Origin: Mycolicibacterium wolinskyi | GTDB taxonomy: Bacteria > Actinomycetota > Actinomycetes > Mycobacteriales > Mycobacteriaceae | Assembly (NCBI RefSeq): GCF_002101965.1 | Contig: NZ_LQQA01000030.1 | Coordinates: forward strand, 372,001-436,000 | Direction: 5' to 3' | Length of the DNA: 64,000 nucleotides | In this document: in pieces, positions 19,440 to 28,072 of the stretch | Layout: each line of letters opens with the position of its first letter | Numbering within the stretch: the stretch's first letter is position 1 | Program-made: the position numbers and the translations under genes | Notes under the pieces: generated by a model | What the model saw: only the letters and a program-made list of their open reading frames with translations | The model's database searches: none | What the model was told of the DNA's origin: nothing

Positions 19440-20147
19440 GTGACAGCTGCGACAAGCCTTGACGAACGCCTACGCACCCGCGCTGAGCAGGTAGAACACC
19501 TTCGCCGCAAGATTGCGTCGGTGTCGGGGAAAGTCGGTCCGGCGCACCGCGGGGTCTCGGGCTCCGATGACCTTCTCGACGATCAAGAATCTTTGCTGCA
19601 GGCGTCCGATGCGCTGGCCGGAACGTTGCCGGTGCAGTTGCCGACGGCGTTGCCGCGCGGGACGGTCGCGGTTGCGGCGGGGGCCCGGTCGTTGACGCTG
19701 GGCATCGTGGCGGCGGTGACGGCCGCGGGCGGGCATGCCGTGATCGTCGGTCAACCCGATGTCGGGCTGCTGGCCGCGGTGGAGATGGGCGCCGATCTGA
19801 GCAGGCTTGCGGTCATTCCGGATCCCGGCGCCGATCCGGTTGAGGTCGCCGCGGTGCTCATGGACGGGATGGACCTGGTGGTGCTCGGGCTGGGCGGACG
19901 CTCGGTGCCGCCGAGCCGGGCGCGCGTAATGGTGGCGCGGGCCCGGCAGAAGGGCTGCACACTCGTGGTGACCGACGGGGACTGGCAGGGCGCGTCCACC
20001 CGCTTGGAGGCCAGGGTCTGCGGTTATGAGGTGACCGGTGCGGGCCGTGGCGCGCCCACTCCCGGGCGCGGCCGGATCGGGCGGGTCCGGCTGACGATGC
20101 AAGGTAGGGGCCGGTCCTTCGGATCGGCACGCGCGGCAGGCGGATAA
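19440..20147 (+). CDS. imuA': ImuA' mutasome accessory protein
   Basis: A 235-residue protein with a RecA-like region, located directly before imuB as in Rv3395c-Rv3394c. It works with ImuB and DnaE2 in damage-induced translesion synthesis and mutagenesis (established for mycobacteria). The start is GTG 19440 with GGGAGGT about 8 nt upstream. The glycine-rich [23 protein letters not shown] resembles a degenerate P-loop that lacks GKT. A basic, Arg/Gly-rich tail ([16 protein letters not shown]) ends the protein. It is separated from imuB by 3 nt and controlled by LexA. Confidence 0.9.
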   Translation: MTAATSLDERLRTRAEQVEHLRRKIASVSGKVGPAHRGVSGSDDLLDDQESLLQASDALAGTLPVQLPTALPRGTVAVAAGARSLTLGIVAAVTAAGGHAVIVGQPDVGLLAAVEMGADLSRLAVIPDPGADPVEVAAVLMDGMDLVVLGLGGRSVPPSRARVMVARARQKGCTLVVTDGDWQGASTRLEARVCGYEVTGAGRGAPTPGRGRIGRVRLTMQGRGRSFGSARAAGG

Positions 20148-20150
20148 GCC

Positions 20151-21728
20151 ATGCCTGCGGGTTCCAGGGTGCTGGCCCTGTGGTGCATGGACTGGCCTGC
20201 GGTCGCCGCGGCCGCCGCGGCGGGCCTTTCGCCCACCGCCCCGATCGCGGTGACGCTGGCCAACCGGGTCATCGCCTGTTCGGCATCGGCGCGCGCGGCG
20301 GGTGTGCGGCGCAGGCTGCGCCGACGCGAAGCCCAGGCCCGATGCCCGGAGTTGCACGTCGTCACCGCCGACCCGGCGCGGGATGCCCGCCATTTCGAGG
20401 GCGTGACGGCCGCCGTCGACGAATTGGTCCCGCGCGCGGAAGTACTGCGGCCGGGCCTGCTGGTGCTGTCGGTGCGCGGGGCCGCCCGGTATTTCGGATC
20501 CGAACCGGCGGCAGCCGAACGGCTTGTCGACGCCGTCGCCGCGGTGGGGGCGGAGTGTCAGGTCGGTATCGCCGACCAGTTGGCCACTGCCGTCTTCGCG
20601 GCCAGGGCAGGCCGCATCGTCGAGCCGGGACAGGACGCGCAGTTCCTGTCCGGCCTGTCCATCCGGCAGCTGGCCACCGAACCGGCGCTGGCCGCCCCCG
20701 GCCGAGAGGATCTGGCAGATCTGCTGTGGCGGATGGGTATCCGGACCCTGGGTAAGTTCGCGGCGTTGTCCCGCACCGATGTTGCGTCCCGGTTCGGTGC
20801 GGATGCGGTGGCGGCGCACCGGTTCGCGCGCGGTGAACCCGCGCGGGGGCCGTCGGGGCGGGATCCGGCGGCCGAACTCGACGCGGTGATGAACTGCGAC
20901 CCACCGATCGAGCGGGTGGATGCCGCGGCATTCGCCGGCCGCTCGTTGGCAAGCGCCCTGCACCGCAGCCTGGAGGCGGCCGGTGTCGGGTGTACCCGCC
21001 TGGCCATCCACGCCGTCACCGCCAATGGTGAAGAGCTGGAACGGGTTTGGCGTTGCGCCGAACCGCTGACCGAGGACGCCACCGCCGATCGCGTGCGCTG
21101 GCAACTCGACGGCTGGCTGAATCGGCGCACCTCCGAGCGGCCCACCGCCCCGGTCACGTTGCTGCGGCTGCGCCCGGTGGAGGTGGTGTCGGCGGGTGCG
21201 CTGCAACTGCCGCTGTGGGGTGGTGTAGGTGAGGAGGACCGGTTGCGGGCCAGGCGCGCACTGCTGCGGGTTCAGGGGCTGCTCGGTCCGGAGGCCGTGC
21301 AGGTGCCGGTGCTCAGCGGTGGGCGCGGGCCCGCCGAGCGCATCACCTTCACCCCGTTGGGGGATGAGCCGGTGCCGCGGGCTGACCCGCGGCAGCCCTG
21401 GCCCGGCCAACTACCCGAGCCCTCGCCGACCGTATTACTCGACGACCCGGTGGAGCTCCTTGATGCACAAGGTAATCCGATTCGGGTCACCAGCCGGGGG
21501 ATGTTCTCTGCCGATCCGGCGCGGTTGTCGGGCGCAGGCAAACGCGGTGGCAGGCTGCGCTGGTGGGCCGGGCCGTGGCCGGTCGACGAGCGGTGGTGGG
21601 ATCCCGAGAACCGGGGCGCGGGCCGCACCGCCCGCGCCCAGGTGCTCATGGGCGACGGCGAGGCCGGTTTGGCGATGCTGCTGTGCTACCGGCAGCGGCG
21701 GTGGTACTTGGAGGGGGTCTATGAGTGA
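20151..21728 (+). CDS. imuB: ImuB, catalytically inactive Y-family polymerase homologue
   Basis: A 525-residue Y-family protein that links DnaE2 to the beta clamp. The first catalytic carboxylate motif is changed (LWCMDWPAV, Cys where the first Asp should be), and the SxDE motif is missing (VLRPGLLVLSVRG). So it should not polymerise. The clamp-binding motif QLPLWG lies at residues 352-357, the same numbering reported for the M. tuberculosis protein. The C-terminal region, which binds partner proteins, is present in full. It is the second gene of the LexA-controlled operon. Confidence 0.95.
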   Translation: MPAGSRVLALWCMDWPAVAAAAAAGLSPTAPIAVTLANRVIACSASARAAGVRRRLRRREAQARCPELHVVTADPARDARHFEGVTAAVDELVPRAEVLRPGLLVLSVRGAARYFGSEPAAAERLVDAVAAVGAECQVGIADQLATAVFAARAGRIVEPGQDAQFLSGLSIRQLATEPALAAPGREDLADLLWRMGIRTLGKFAALSRTDVASRFGADAVAAHRFARGEPARGPSGRDPAAELDAVMNCDPPIERVDAAAFAGRSLASALHRSLEAAGVGCTRLAIHAVTANGEELERVWRCAEPLTEDATADRVRWQLDGWLNRRTSERPTAPVTLLRLRPVEVVSAGALQLPLWGGVGEEDRLRARRALLRVQGLLGPEAVQVPVLSGGRGPAERITFTPLGDEPVPRADPRQPWPGQLPEPSPTVLLDDPVELLDAQGNPIRVTSRGMFSADPARLSGAGKRGGRLRWWAGPWPVDERWWDPENRGAGRTARAQVLMGDGEAGLAMLLCYRQRRWYLEGVYE

Positions 21729-21785
21729 GAGAGACGCCGAACGTGAACTTGTGTGCGACTATTCGGCCGAATATCGACAACAAGC

Positions 21786-22835
21786 TCACGTTGGACGAAG
21801 GGCAGCGGTGAACGCACCGACCCGGTCGATGAACCGATCGAAGAACACCACCGGGTCGACGTCCACACCGATGAGCGCGTTGGGCTTGCGGCCCCAGTGC
21901 CCGCGCCAGTCGGCGACCGTCATACCGCGTGTCAGCGTCCCGGTTAGCTCGACGTCGACCGTGGTCTGGCGGTACTGCACGAGGTCGGGATCGAGTGCGA
22001 CCGCCGCGGCCAGCGGATCATGCAGGTGAGCGAGATACCCGTCGCCGGTGTCGAAGTGGAACTCGAAGTAGAACCGCATGGAATCCTCGAACACGCAGAT
22101 CAGCGGGTTGGCCGAGGTTGATCGCGTGCCTCGCTCGTCGAGCACGCTCATCGGCGCGGACGTGGCCCCGCCTGCTGCCGCCAGCCGGTTCAGCAGTGCG
22201 GGCGTCATCGCGATGTTCTCGGTGAGGTTGAGGCCCAGCACGATCGGCACGTGACCCGGGTCGTCGAGCCCCCACGCGGCGCCCCAGCCGCCGAAGACCT
22301 CGGCCGCCGACTCCGGGTCCACGCTGATGTTCCACTCCGAGACCGGTGTGGTGTTGCCGCGGTAGTCGAATGCACCGCCCATGATCACGAGCCGGCGCAG
22401 CAGTTTGGGCAGGCCCGGCTCGATCCGCATGGCCAGCGCAAGATTGGTCAGCGGTCCGGTCGCCAGTCCGATCAGCTCACCCGGATACGCGCGGGCGGCG
22501 CGCACCCACGCTTCGGCGGCGTCGTAGTCGGTGAGCGGCAGATCACTGGCCGGCAAGCGCGCGTAGCCGAGGCCTTGCGGGCCGTGGGTGTCCTCGGCCG
22601 TGCGCAGCGGCGCCTTCAACGGCTGTTCGGCGCCTTTGGACACCGGAATTCCCGTTGCCCCACACAGCTTCAGCAGTCCCAGGTTGTTGACGCAGACCTG
22701 TTGCACCGGAACGTTTCCCGCGGTCGACGCGATGCCGACGATCTCGGCCTCGGGGCTGGCCAGCAGGTACACGAGGGCCATCGCGTCGTCGACGCCGGTG
22801 TCCACATCGGCGAAGACGGGTAACGGAGTATTCAC
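21786..22835 (-). CDS. Inosine/uridine-preferring nucleoside hydrolase family protein
   Basis: A 349-residue protein with the N-terminal calcium-binding motif DVDTGVDDAMAL (D10, D12, D16, D17) that defines the family. Later elements include TGPLTNLALA and IMGGAFDYRGNTTPVSEWN. It would split a ribonucleoside into base and ribose for salvage. Start is GTG 22835. TAGGCT lies 7 nt upstream on the coding strand, so a leaderless transcript is possible. It is convergent with imuB. Base preference cannot be read. Confidence 0.9.
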   Translation of the reverse strand: MNTPLPVFADVDTGVDDAMALVYLLASPEAEIVGIASTAGNVPVQQVCVNNLGLLKLCGATGIPVSKGAEQPLKAPLRTAEDTHGPQGLGYARLPASDLPLTDYDAAEAWVRAARAYPGELIGLATGPLTNLALAMRIEPGLPKLLRRLVIMGGAFDYRGNTTPVSEWNISVDPESAAEVFGGWGAAWGLDDPGHVPIVLGLNLTENIAMTPALLNRLAAAGGATSAPMSVLDERGTRSTSANPLICVFEDSMRFYFEFHFDTGDGYLAHLHDPLAAAVALDPDLVQYRQTTVDVELTGTLTRGMTVADWRGHWGRKPNALIGVDVDPVVFFDRFIDRVGAFTAALRPT

Positions 22836-22886
22836 TTCGCCCAGCCTAGAGCGAGACTAAAATTCTCCACCGAGGAGGCGACGACG

Positions 22887-23276
22887 ATGACTGGTCGGGT
22901 TGTGCACTTCGAGGTGCCCTTCAGTGACGGCAAGCGTGCGAAAGACTTCTACCAGCAGGTGTTCGGCTGGCAGGTCAACGAATATCCCGAGATGAACTAC
23001 ACGGGTGTCGCGACCGGCCCGGTGGCCGAATCGGGAATGCCCGCCGAGCCCGGATACATCGGTGGTGGCATGTTCGAACGTGAACCGGCGTATCCGCAGG
23101 GGCCCGTGATCACCATCGACGTGCCGAGTATCGACGCCGCGCTGGAGAAGATCCGGTCCCTCGGCGGCGAACAGATCGGCGAGAAGACCGCGGTGGGAGA
23201 AATGGGGTTTGCGGCCTACTTCAAAGACACCGAGGGCAACGTCCTGGGTCTGTGGGAGACCGCCGCACAGTCCTGA
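22887..23276 (+). CDS. VOC-family (glyoxalase-like) protein
   Basis: A 129-residue protein with the paired beta-alpha-beta-beta-beta units of the vicinal oxygen chelate fold (VHFEVPFSDGKRAKDFYQQVFGW... YFKDTEGNVLGLWE). It ends in the familiar DxEGNxLGLW signature. A strong GAGGAGG precedes the ATG. TAAAAT at 22858-22863 is a likely -10. Many proteins of this group have no known substrate. It is convergent with the SMR gene, 3 nt apart. Confidence 0.85.
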   Translation: MTGRVVHFEVPFSDGKRAKDFYQQVFGWQVNEYPEMNYTGVATGPVAESGMPAEPGYIGGGMFEREPAYPQGPVITIDVPSIDAALEKIRSLGGEQIGEKTAVGEMGFAAYFKDTEGNVLGLWETAAQS

Positions 23277-23279
23277 GCC

Positions 23280-23597
23280 TCACTGCTCGACAAGCCGCAG
23301 GCCGATCAGGCCCACCACGATCAGCGCGATGAACGTCATCCGCAACGGGCTCAGTGCGTCGCTGAACAGCACCACGCCCGCGATCGTCACGCCCACCGCG
23401 CCGATTCCGGCCCATACGGCGTAGGCGGTTCCCACCGGCAGCTGCTTGACGGCAATCGCGAGGATCGCGAAGCTGGCCGCCGCGGCGGTCACGCACACCA
23501 CGCTCGGCCACAACCGCGTGAAGCCGTCCGACTGTTTGATGGCCAGCGCCCAGACGATTTCCAGTAGTCCGGCGAAGATGAGCAATGCCCATGCCAT
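23280..23597 (-). CDS. SMR-family small exporter, SugE/Gdx-like
   Basis: A 105-residue protein with four transmembrane helices and the essential E13 (LLEIVWALAIK). LPVGTAYAVWAGIGAVG matches SugE/Gdx guanidinium exporters better than EmrE-type multidrug pumps (family knowledge). It is 17 nt downstream of an SDR gene and probably shares its transcript and its divergent TetR regulator. No guanidine riboswitch was recognised nearby. Substrate is inferred only from similarity. Confidence 0.85.
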   Translation of the reverse strand: MAWALLIFAGLLEIVWALAIKQSDGFTRLWPSVVCVTAAAASFAILAIAVKQLPVGTAYAVWAGIGAVGVTIAGVVLFSDALSPLRMTFIALIVVGLIGLRLVEQ

Positions 23598-23614
23598 CGT
23601 GGGTCTCCCTCGTG

Positions 23615-24352
23615 TCAGGCGTTGTAACCGCCGTCGACGGTCAAGGTGGTGCCGTTGACGTATTGCGCGTCGGGTCCGGCGAGATAGGCGACCGCAGCGG
23701 CGATCTCGTCGGCGCGCCCGTAGCGGCCGAGGGGAATGTTGGGCAGGTCGGCGATGGCGTCGTCACTGTCGGCCGGGTTCATCTCGGTGTCGGTGTTGCC
23801 GGGGTGGACGACGTTGGCGGTGATGCCGCGCGGTCCGAGATCACGGGCCAGGCCGCGGGCCAGCCCGGCCACCGCGGCCTTGGTCGCCGAGTACAGCGTC
23901 ACGCCGGGGTAGGGCACGTGATCGGCAAGGGTGCTGCCGATCGTGATGATCCGGCCGCCCTCACCCATGACGGCCGCGGCGGCCTGGCTGAACAAAAACG
24001 GCGCGCGGATGTGCAGATCGATGGCCTGGTCCACCTCGGCGGCGCTGACCTGGTCGAGGGGACCGTTCGGAAACACCCCGGCGTTGTTCACGAGGATGTC
24101 GAGGCGGCCGAACGCTTCGATGACGGCGTCGACCGCCTGCCGCGCCGCCTCGGGTGCGGCGCTGTTTGCCTGCACCGCAATGGCTTTCGATCCCATCGCG
24201 GTGATCTCGTCGACCACGGTCGCGGCCCGCTCGGGCGAGGAGTGGTAGGTGATGGCGACATCGGCGCCCTCGGCCGCCAGTCGCCGGGCGATCGCTGCGC
24301 CGATCCCGCGGCTGCCTCCGGTGACCAATGCGGCTTTCGACTCCAGCGACAT
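23615..24352 (-). CDS. Short-chain dehydrogenase/reductase
   Basis: A 245-residue classical SDR. It has ALVTGGSRGIGAAI, NNAGVFPNG, the Ser of ITIGS and YSATK, and ends in VDGGYNA like 3-oxoacyl-ACP reductase-type enzymes. ATG 24352 follows GGGAGA. It is divergent from a TetR gene with an inverted repeat between the starts, so it is probably regulated by it. The substrate is unknown. Confidence 0.88.
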   Translation of the reverse strand: MSLESKAALVTGGSRGIGAAIARRLAAEGADVAITYHSSPERAATVVDEITAMGSKAIAVQANSAAPEAARQAVDAVIEAFGRLDILVNNAGVFPNGPLDQVSAAEVDQAIDLHIRAPFLFSQAAAAVMGEGGRIITIGSTLADHVPYPGVTLYSATKAAVAGLARGLARDLGPRGITANVVHPGNTDTEMNPADSDDAIADLPNIPLGRYGRADEIAAAVAYLAGPDAQYVNGTTLTVDGGYNA

Positions 24353-24369
24353 GACCGTCTCCCATCAAT

Positions 24370-24397
24370 TTTGTAATAGACACTACAAATATAGACT
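24370..24397. promoter_or_regulatory. Inverted repeat and -10 between SDR and TetR genes
   Basis: TTTGTA (24370-24375) and TACAAA (24384-24389) are perfect arms around 8 nt, a likely TetR operator. TAGACT at 24392-24397 stands 6 nt before the ATG at 24404, so the TetR mRNA is probably leaderless and repressed by its own product. Confidence 0.6.
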
Positions 24398-24403
24398 CTT
24401 CAT

Positions 24404-25069
24404 ATGTCCCGTCAACCCACGCGCCGCGGCCGGCCCCGCGCATTCGATCGCGGCACCGCACTCGAGGCGGCGATGGACGTGTTCTGGGAGCGGGGCTACG
24501 AGGGCACGCGAGTGAGTGATCTGACGAAGGCGATGGGCCTGAACGCCCCGAGCCTCTACGCCACGTTCGGCTCCAAGGAGGACCTGTTCCGGGAGGCCGT
24601 CGCGCACTACAACGCGCCCGACCGCTCGCCGACCACGATCGCGCTGCAGCGGCCGGGACCCGTCCGTGACGCGGTGGAGGCGATGCTGCGCGACAACGTG
24701 CGTGAATACGCCGATCCCGATACCCCGCCGGGCTGTCTGATCGTCCTGGCCGGGATCGCCTATTCGGCCGAGACCGAGGTGTTGCGTGACCTGCTCAAGA
24801 GCTGTCGCGACGAAGACCGCGCCCGGCTGCTCGGCCGAATCCAGGGCGGAATCACGACAGGCGAGCTACCCGCCGGTCTGGACGCACAGCGGCTCGCCTC
24901 GTTCCTCATGACGGTGCTGCACGGGCTGTCCATCCAGGCGCGCGACGGCGCCTCGCGCGCCGACATGGAGGCGGCGGTGGACATGGCAATGCTGGCTTGG
25001 GACCGCACCGTTGACGCCGCCGGGCGCGCTACCAGTGCAGGCCCGGCACCATCCGCGCCGCCCGCTTGA
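24404..25069 (+). CDS. TetR-family transcriptional regulator
   Basis: A 221-residue protein. Its helix-turn-helix reads RVSDLTKAMGLNAPSLYATFGSKEDLF (about 34-60), the type found with SDR and small exporter targets. An aromatic and Cys-containing segment (TPPGCLIVLAG) opens the ligand domain, which resembles the YcdC/TetR_C-type fold. It is divergent from the SDR-SMR pair. Its end overlaps the convergent acrA1-like gene by about 40 nt. Confidence 0.87.
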   Translation: MSRQPTRRGRPRAFDRGTALEAAMDVFWERGYEGTRVSDLTKAMGLNAPSLYATFGSKEDLFREAVAHYNAPDRSPTTIALQRPGPVRDAVEAMLRDNVREYADPDTPPGCLIVLAGIAYSAETEVLRDLLKSCRDEDRARLLGRIQGGITTGELPAGLDAQRLASFLMTVLHGLSIQARDGASRADMEAAVDMAMLAWDRTVDAAGRATSAGPAPSAPPA

Positions 25070-27062
25070 CCGGGCGGGCCACCGAACGCGGCACGCGCAG
25101 CGATCGCCGCGAGCGGGCGGGTCGCTTGGGCCTGCGAGCGGGAACCGTTGTGCTGTCGGTGGCTTCGGCCGGAACCAGTCCGCGGGCTGCCGCCGAATCG
25201 GGGTAACCCAGATAGAGCTGATGCAGCACCCGGCGGGACAGCTTGGGGGTCATGTAGTTGCCGAAGTCGGCGAAGGTGCCCAGCGGGGTGTCGATGCGCG
25301 GCGGTTTTTCGACGAGGCCCCGCACCACCATCGCCGCGGCGTGCTCGGCCGAGATCGGCGGCACCGGGTTGAGCCGGCGCGACGGCGCGATCATCGGCGT
25401 CTTCACCAACGGCATGTGGATGTTGGTGAACGTGATGTGATCGGACAGGGTTTCGGTCGACACCACATCGGAGAACGCATCCAGCGCAGCCTTGCTCGGC
25501 AGATACGAGCTGTACTTGGGGGTGTGCGCCTGCACGCCCGCGCTCGACACGTTGACCACATGGCCGAAGCGGCGTTCCCGCCAGTGCGGCAGCAGGGCCA
25601 GCACCATCCGCACCGCGCCGAAGTAGTTGACCGCCATGACTCTTTCGTAGTCATGCAGCCGGTCGGTCGAGTTCACCACCGACCGGCGGATCGACCGGCC
25701 GGCGTTGTTCACCAGATAGTCGACGTGGCCGAACCGGCCGAGGATGTCCTTGACCGTGTGCTCGACCGACGCGGAATCGGTGACGTCACACGTGAATGCG
25801 TATGCCTGGCCGCCGGCGGCACGGATCTCGGCGACCAGATCGTCGAGTGCCTCGGCGTTACGGGCCAACGCGAACACGCAGCCACCCCGCTCGGCCACCG
25901 CGATCGCCGAGGCCCGGCCGATGCCACTGGAGGCGCCGGTGATGATGACGTGCTTGCCGACGAGTGGCCCGGCCGGATCGTCACGCCGAGCCCGGTCCGG
26001 GTCGAGGTGTCTTGCCCAGTACTCCCACAGCCTCGGTGCGTAGGAAGCGAATTCGGGGACCTCGATTCCGGTGCCGCGCAACGCATCGACGGTGTTGTCG
26101 GCGGTGAACGTCGGCATCAGGTCCACGACATCGAGCACCTCGCCGGGGATGCCGAGCTGGGTGGCCACGATGTTGCGCACCGCCTTGACGCGTCCGCGCG
26201 CCTTCACCACCGGTGCGGCGGCGGCCCGCGGCAGCGAGCCGCGGAGCGGCGGCAGCCCGGCCACATCCGCTACACCGCGGTAGATGCCGCGCAGCCCAAT
26301 GGTTTTCGGAGCCGTCAGGTGGAATGTCTGGCCGTCGCGGCCCTCGGTGTGCATGAGGTGGACCAGCGCGTTCACGACATAGTCGACCGGCACGATGTTG
26401 GTGCGGCCGGTATCGGGCAGCATCATCGGCGTGAACCTGGGTAAGGCGGCCAACCGCGCCAGAATCCCGAAGAAGTAGTACGGCCCGTCGATCTTGTCCA
26501 TCTCGCCGGTTGCCGAGTCGCCGACCACGACCGCGGGCCGGTACACGCGGTAACGCAGCCCTGCCGCGGACCGTACGAGCATCTCGGCCTCGAACTTGGT
26601 CTGGTGATATGGCGTCGGCAAGTCCTGGGCGACGTCGAAATCGTCTTCGGTGAAAACGCCCCGATAGGTGCCCGCGACCGCGATGGACGACACGTGGTGC
26701 AACGTCGCATCGAGACGCCGAGCCAGCGAGATCACCGCGCGGGTGCCTTCCACGTTGGCGGCCCGCTGTTCGGATTCGCCGACGGTCATGTCGTAGATGG
26801 CCGCGCAATGCACGACATGCGCGACGTCCCCGAGCTCGGCGATATCGGCGTCACTGAGGCCGAGATCGGCCGTGGTCAGATCTCCGACCAGCGGTTTCGC
26901 CCGCTCGTTCCAGTCCTGTGCGAGGTGTTCGAACCGGTTCAGCGATTCCCGGCGGACCAGCACCCAGACTTCGGCGTCCGGCTGCTGCGTCAGAATCCGC
27001 GACACCACGCGGCGACCAATAAACCCGGTACCGCCGGTAACGACATAGCGCATGCGAGACAT
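25029..27062 (-). CDS. acrA1: Two-domain fatty acyl-CoA reductase
   Basis: A 677-residue fusion. Residues 1-350 form an extended SDR/male-sterility type domain (VVTGGTGFIGRRV, YHQTKFEAE). Residues about 370-640 form a classical SDR (IITGASSGIGRASA, NNAGRSIRR, YLPSK). The order and length match AcrA1 (Rv3391) of M. tuberculosis, which reduces fatty acyl-CoA, probably in wax-ester or lipid synthesis. Start is ambiguous between ATG 27062 and ATG 27053. An Arg-rich tail ends the protein. It is divergent from htdY, with a 14-bp palindrome just upstream. Confidence 0.88.
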   Translation of the reverse strand: MSRMRYVVTGGTGFIGRRVVSRILTQQPDAEVWVLVRRESLNRFEHLAQDWNERAKPLVGDLTTADLGLSDADIAELGDVAHVVHCAAIYDMTVGESEQRAANVEGTRAVISLARRLDATLHHVSSIAVAGTYRGVFTEDDFDVAQDLPTPYHQTKFEAEMLVRSAAGLRYRVYRPAVVVGDSATGEMDKIDGPYYFFGILARLAALPRFTPMMLPDTGRTNIVPVDYVVNALVHLMHTEGRDGQTFHLTAPKTIGLRGIYRGVADVAGLPPLRGSLPRAAAAPVVKARGRVKAVRNIVATQLGIPGEVLDVVDLMPTFTADNTVDALRGTGIEVPEFASYAPRLWEYWARHLDPDRARRDDPAGPLVGKHVIITGASSGIGRASAIAVAERGGCVFALARNAEALDDLVAEIRAAGGQAYAFTCDVTDSASVEHTVKDILGRFGHVDYLVNNAGRSIRRSVVNSTDRLHDYERVMAVNYFGAVRMVLALLPHWRERRFGHVVNVSSAGVQAHTPKYSSYLPSKAALDAFSDVVSTETLSDHITFTNIHMPLVKTPMIAPSRRLNPVPPISAEHAAAMVVRGLVEKPPRIDTPLGTFADFGNYMTPKLSRRVLHQLYLGYPDSAAARGLVPAEATDSTTVPARRPKRPARSRRSLRVPRSVARPVKRAARMVPGLHW

Positions 27063-27066
27063 GGTG

Positions 27067-27080
27067 GCCCGATATCGGGC
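27067..27080. promoter_or_regulatory. Palindrome in the acrA1-htdY intergenic region
   Basis: GCCCGATATCGGGC is a perfect 14-bp palindrome that begins 4 nt upstream of the acrA1 start. Its position would suit an operator for a shared repressor. No regulator gene is adjacent. Confidence 0.4.
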
Positions 27081-27111
27081 AAACGTCAACTGGGGCCGTC
27101 GGCCGAGCGGC

Positions 27112-27117
27112 TATCGT
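27112..27117 (+). promoter_or_regulatory. Probable -10 element of htdY
   Basis: TATCGT fits TANNNT and lies 7 nt before the ATG at 27125, consistent with a leaderless transcript. Confidence 0.4.
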
Positions 27118-27124
27118 CCGACGC

Positions 27125-27991
27125 ATGCCCATCAATCCGAATGCCATCGGTGAAAAGACTGATCCACAACGCTTCGAATGGACCGACCGCGACACCCTGC
27201 TGTACGCGCTCGGCGTCGGTGCCGGCACCGACGACCTGGCGTTCACCACGGAGAACAGTCACGAGATCGAGCAGCAGGTACTGCCGACGTATGCGGTGAT
27301 CGCGTGCTCCCCGTTCGCCGCGGCGCTCAAGATAGGCACCTTCAACTTCGGCATGCTGCTGCACGGTTCGCAGGAGATCCGGCTGTTCAAACCGCTTCCG
27401 CCGGCCGGGAAGATGACCGTGGTGTCCGAGGTCGCCGACATCCAGGACAAGGGCGAGGGCAAGAACGCCGTGGTGATGCTCAAAGGCGTCGGCACCGACA
27501 CCGACAGCGGAGATGTCTTCGCCGAAACCCTCACAACGGTGGTGATCCGCGGCGAGGGCGGGTTCGGTGGACAGCCCGGCCAGCGGCCTGCCGCCCCCGA
27601 GATTCCCGACCGGGAGCCCGACGCCCGGGTGGCGCTACCCACTCGCGAGGATCAGGCGCTGATCTACCGGCTGTCCGGCGACCGCAACCCGCTGCACAGC
27701 GACCCGTGGTTCGCCAAGAATCTCGCGGGCTTCCCGAAACCGATCCTGCACGGACTGTGCACCTACGGAGTGGCGGGGCGGGCACTCGTGGCCGAGCTCG
27801 GCGGCGGGGATGCGACGAAGGTCCACGCGGTGGCGGCGCGGTTCACCTCGCCGGTGTTCCCGGGTGAGACGCTGACGACGTCGATCTGGCGCACCGAACC
27901 CGGCCGCGCGGTGTTCCGGACCGAGGCAGCAAATCCGGATGGGTCGGGTGCCCGGCTGGTGCTGGAGGACGGCGCCGCCGAATTTCACTGA
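27125..27991 (+). CDS. htdY: MaoC-like 3-hydroxyacyl-thioester dehydratase
   Basis: A 288-residue double hot-dog protein. The C-terminal half carries the hydratase-2 motif GDRNPLHSDP with the catalytic Asp/His pair. The N-terminal half is the degenerate hot-dog copy. This matches HtdY (Rv3389c), which hydrates or dehydrates (R)-3-hydroxyacyl thioesters in fatty acid metabolism. As in M. tuberculosis it lies close to acrA1. No frameshift or missing residue is seen. Confidence 0.9.
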   Translation: MPINPNAIGEKTDPQRFEWTDRDTLLYALGVGAGTDDLAFTTENSHEIEQQVLPTYAVIACSPFAAALKIGTFNFGMLLHGSQEIRLFKPLPPAGKMTVVSEVADIQDKGEGKNAVVMLKGVGTDTDSGDVFAETLTTVVIRGEGGFGGQPGQRPAAPEIPDREPDARVALPTREDQALIYRLSGDRNPLHSDPWFAKNLAGFPKPILHGLCTYGVAGRALVAELGGGDATKVHAVAARFTSPVFPGETLTTSIWRTEPGRAVFRTEAANPDGSGARLVLEDGAAEFH

Positions 27992-28072
27992 AGCGCTGCT
28001 AAGCAGGACCGTAGGTTGACAGGATCGTTTTCACTGGGTCGCACGGCTCCGTGCGGGATTGGTGGGTGACAC

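Noticed and set aside
19470-21410. 646-residue open frame on the minus strand
   Set aside because: It is antisense to imuA' and imuB, which have clear motifs and a LexA box. No start signals or known domain.
25011-26444. 477-residue open frame on the plus strand
   Set aside because: It lies entirely antisense to the acrA1-like gene, whose domains are intact. Composition is Arg/His/Gly-rich, as expected for antisense frames in high-GC DNA.
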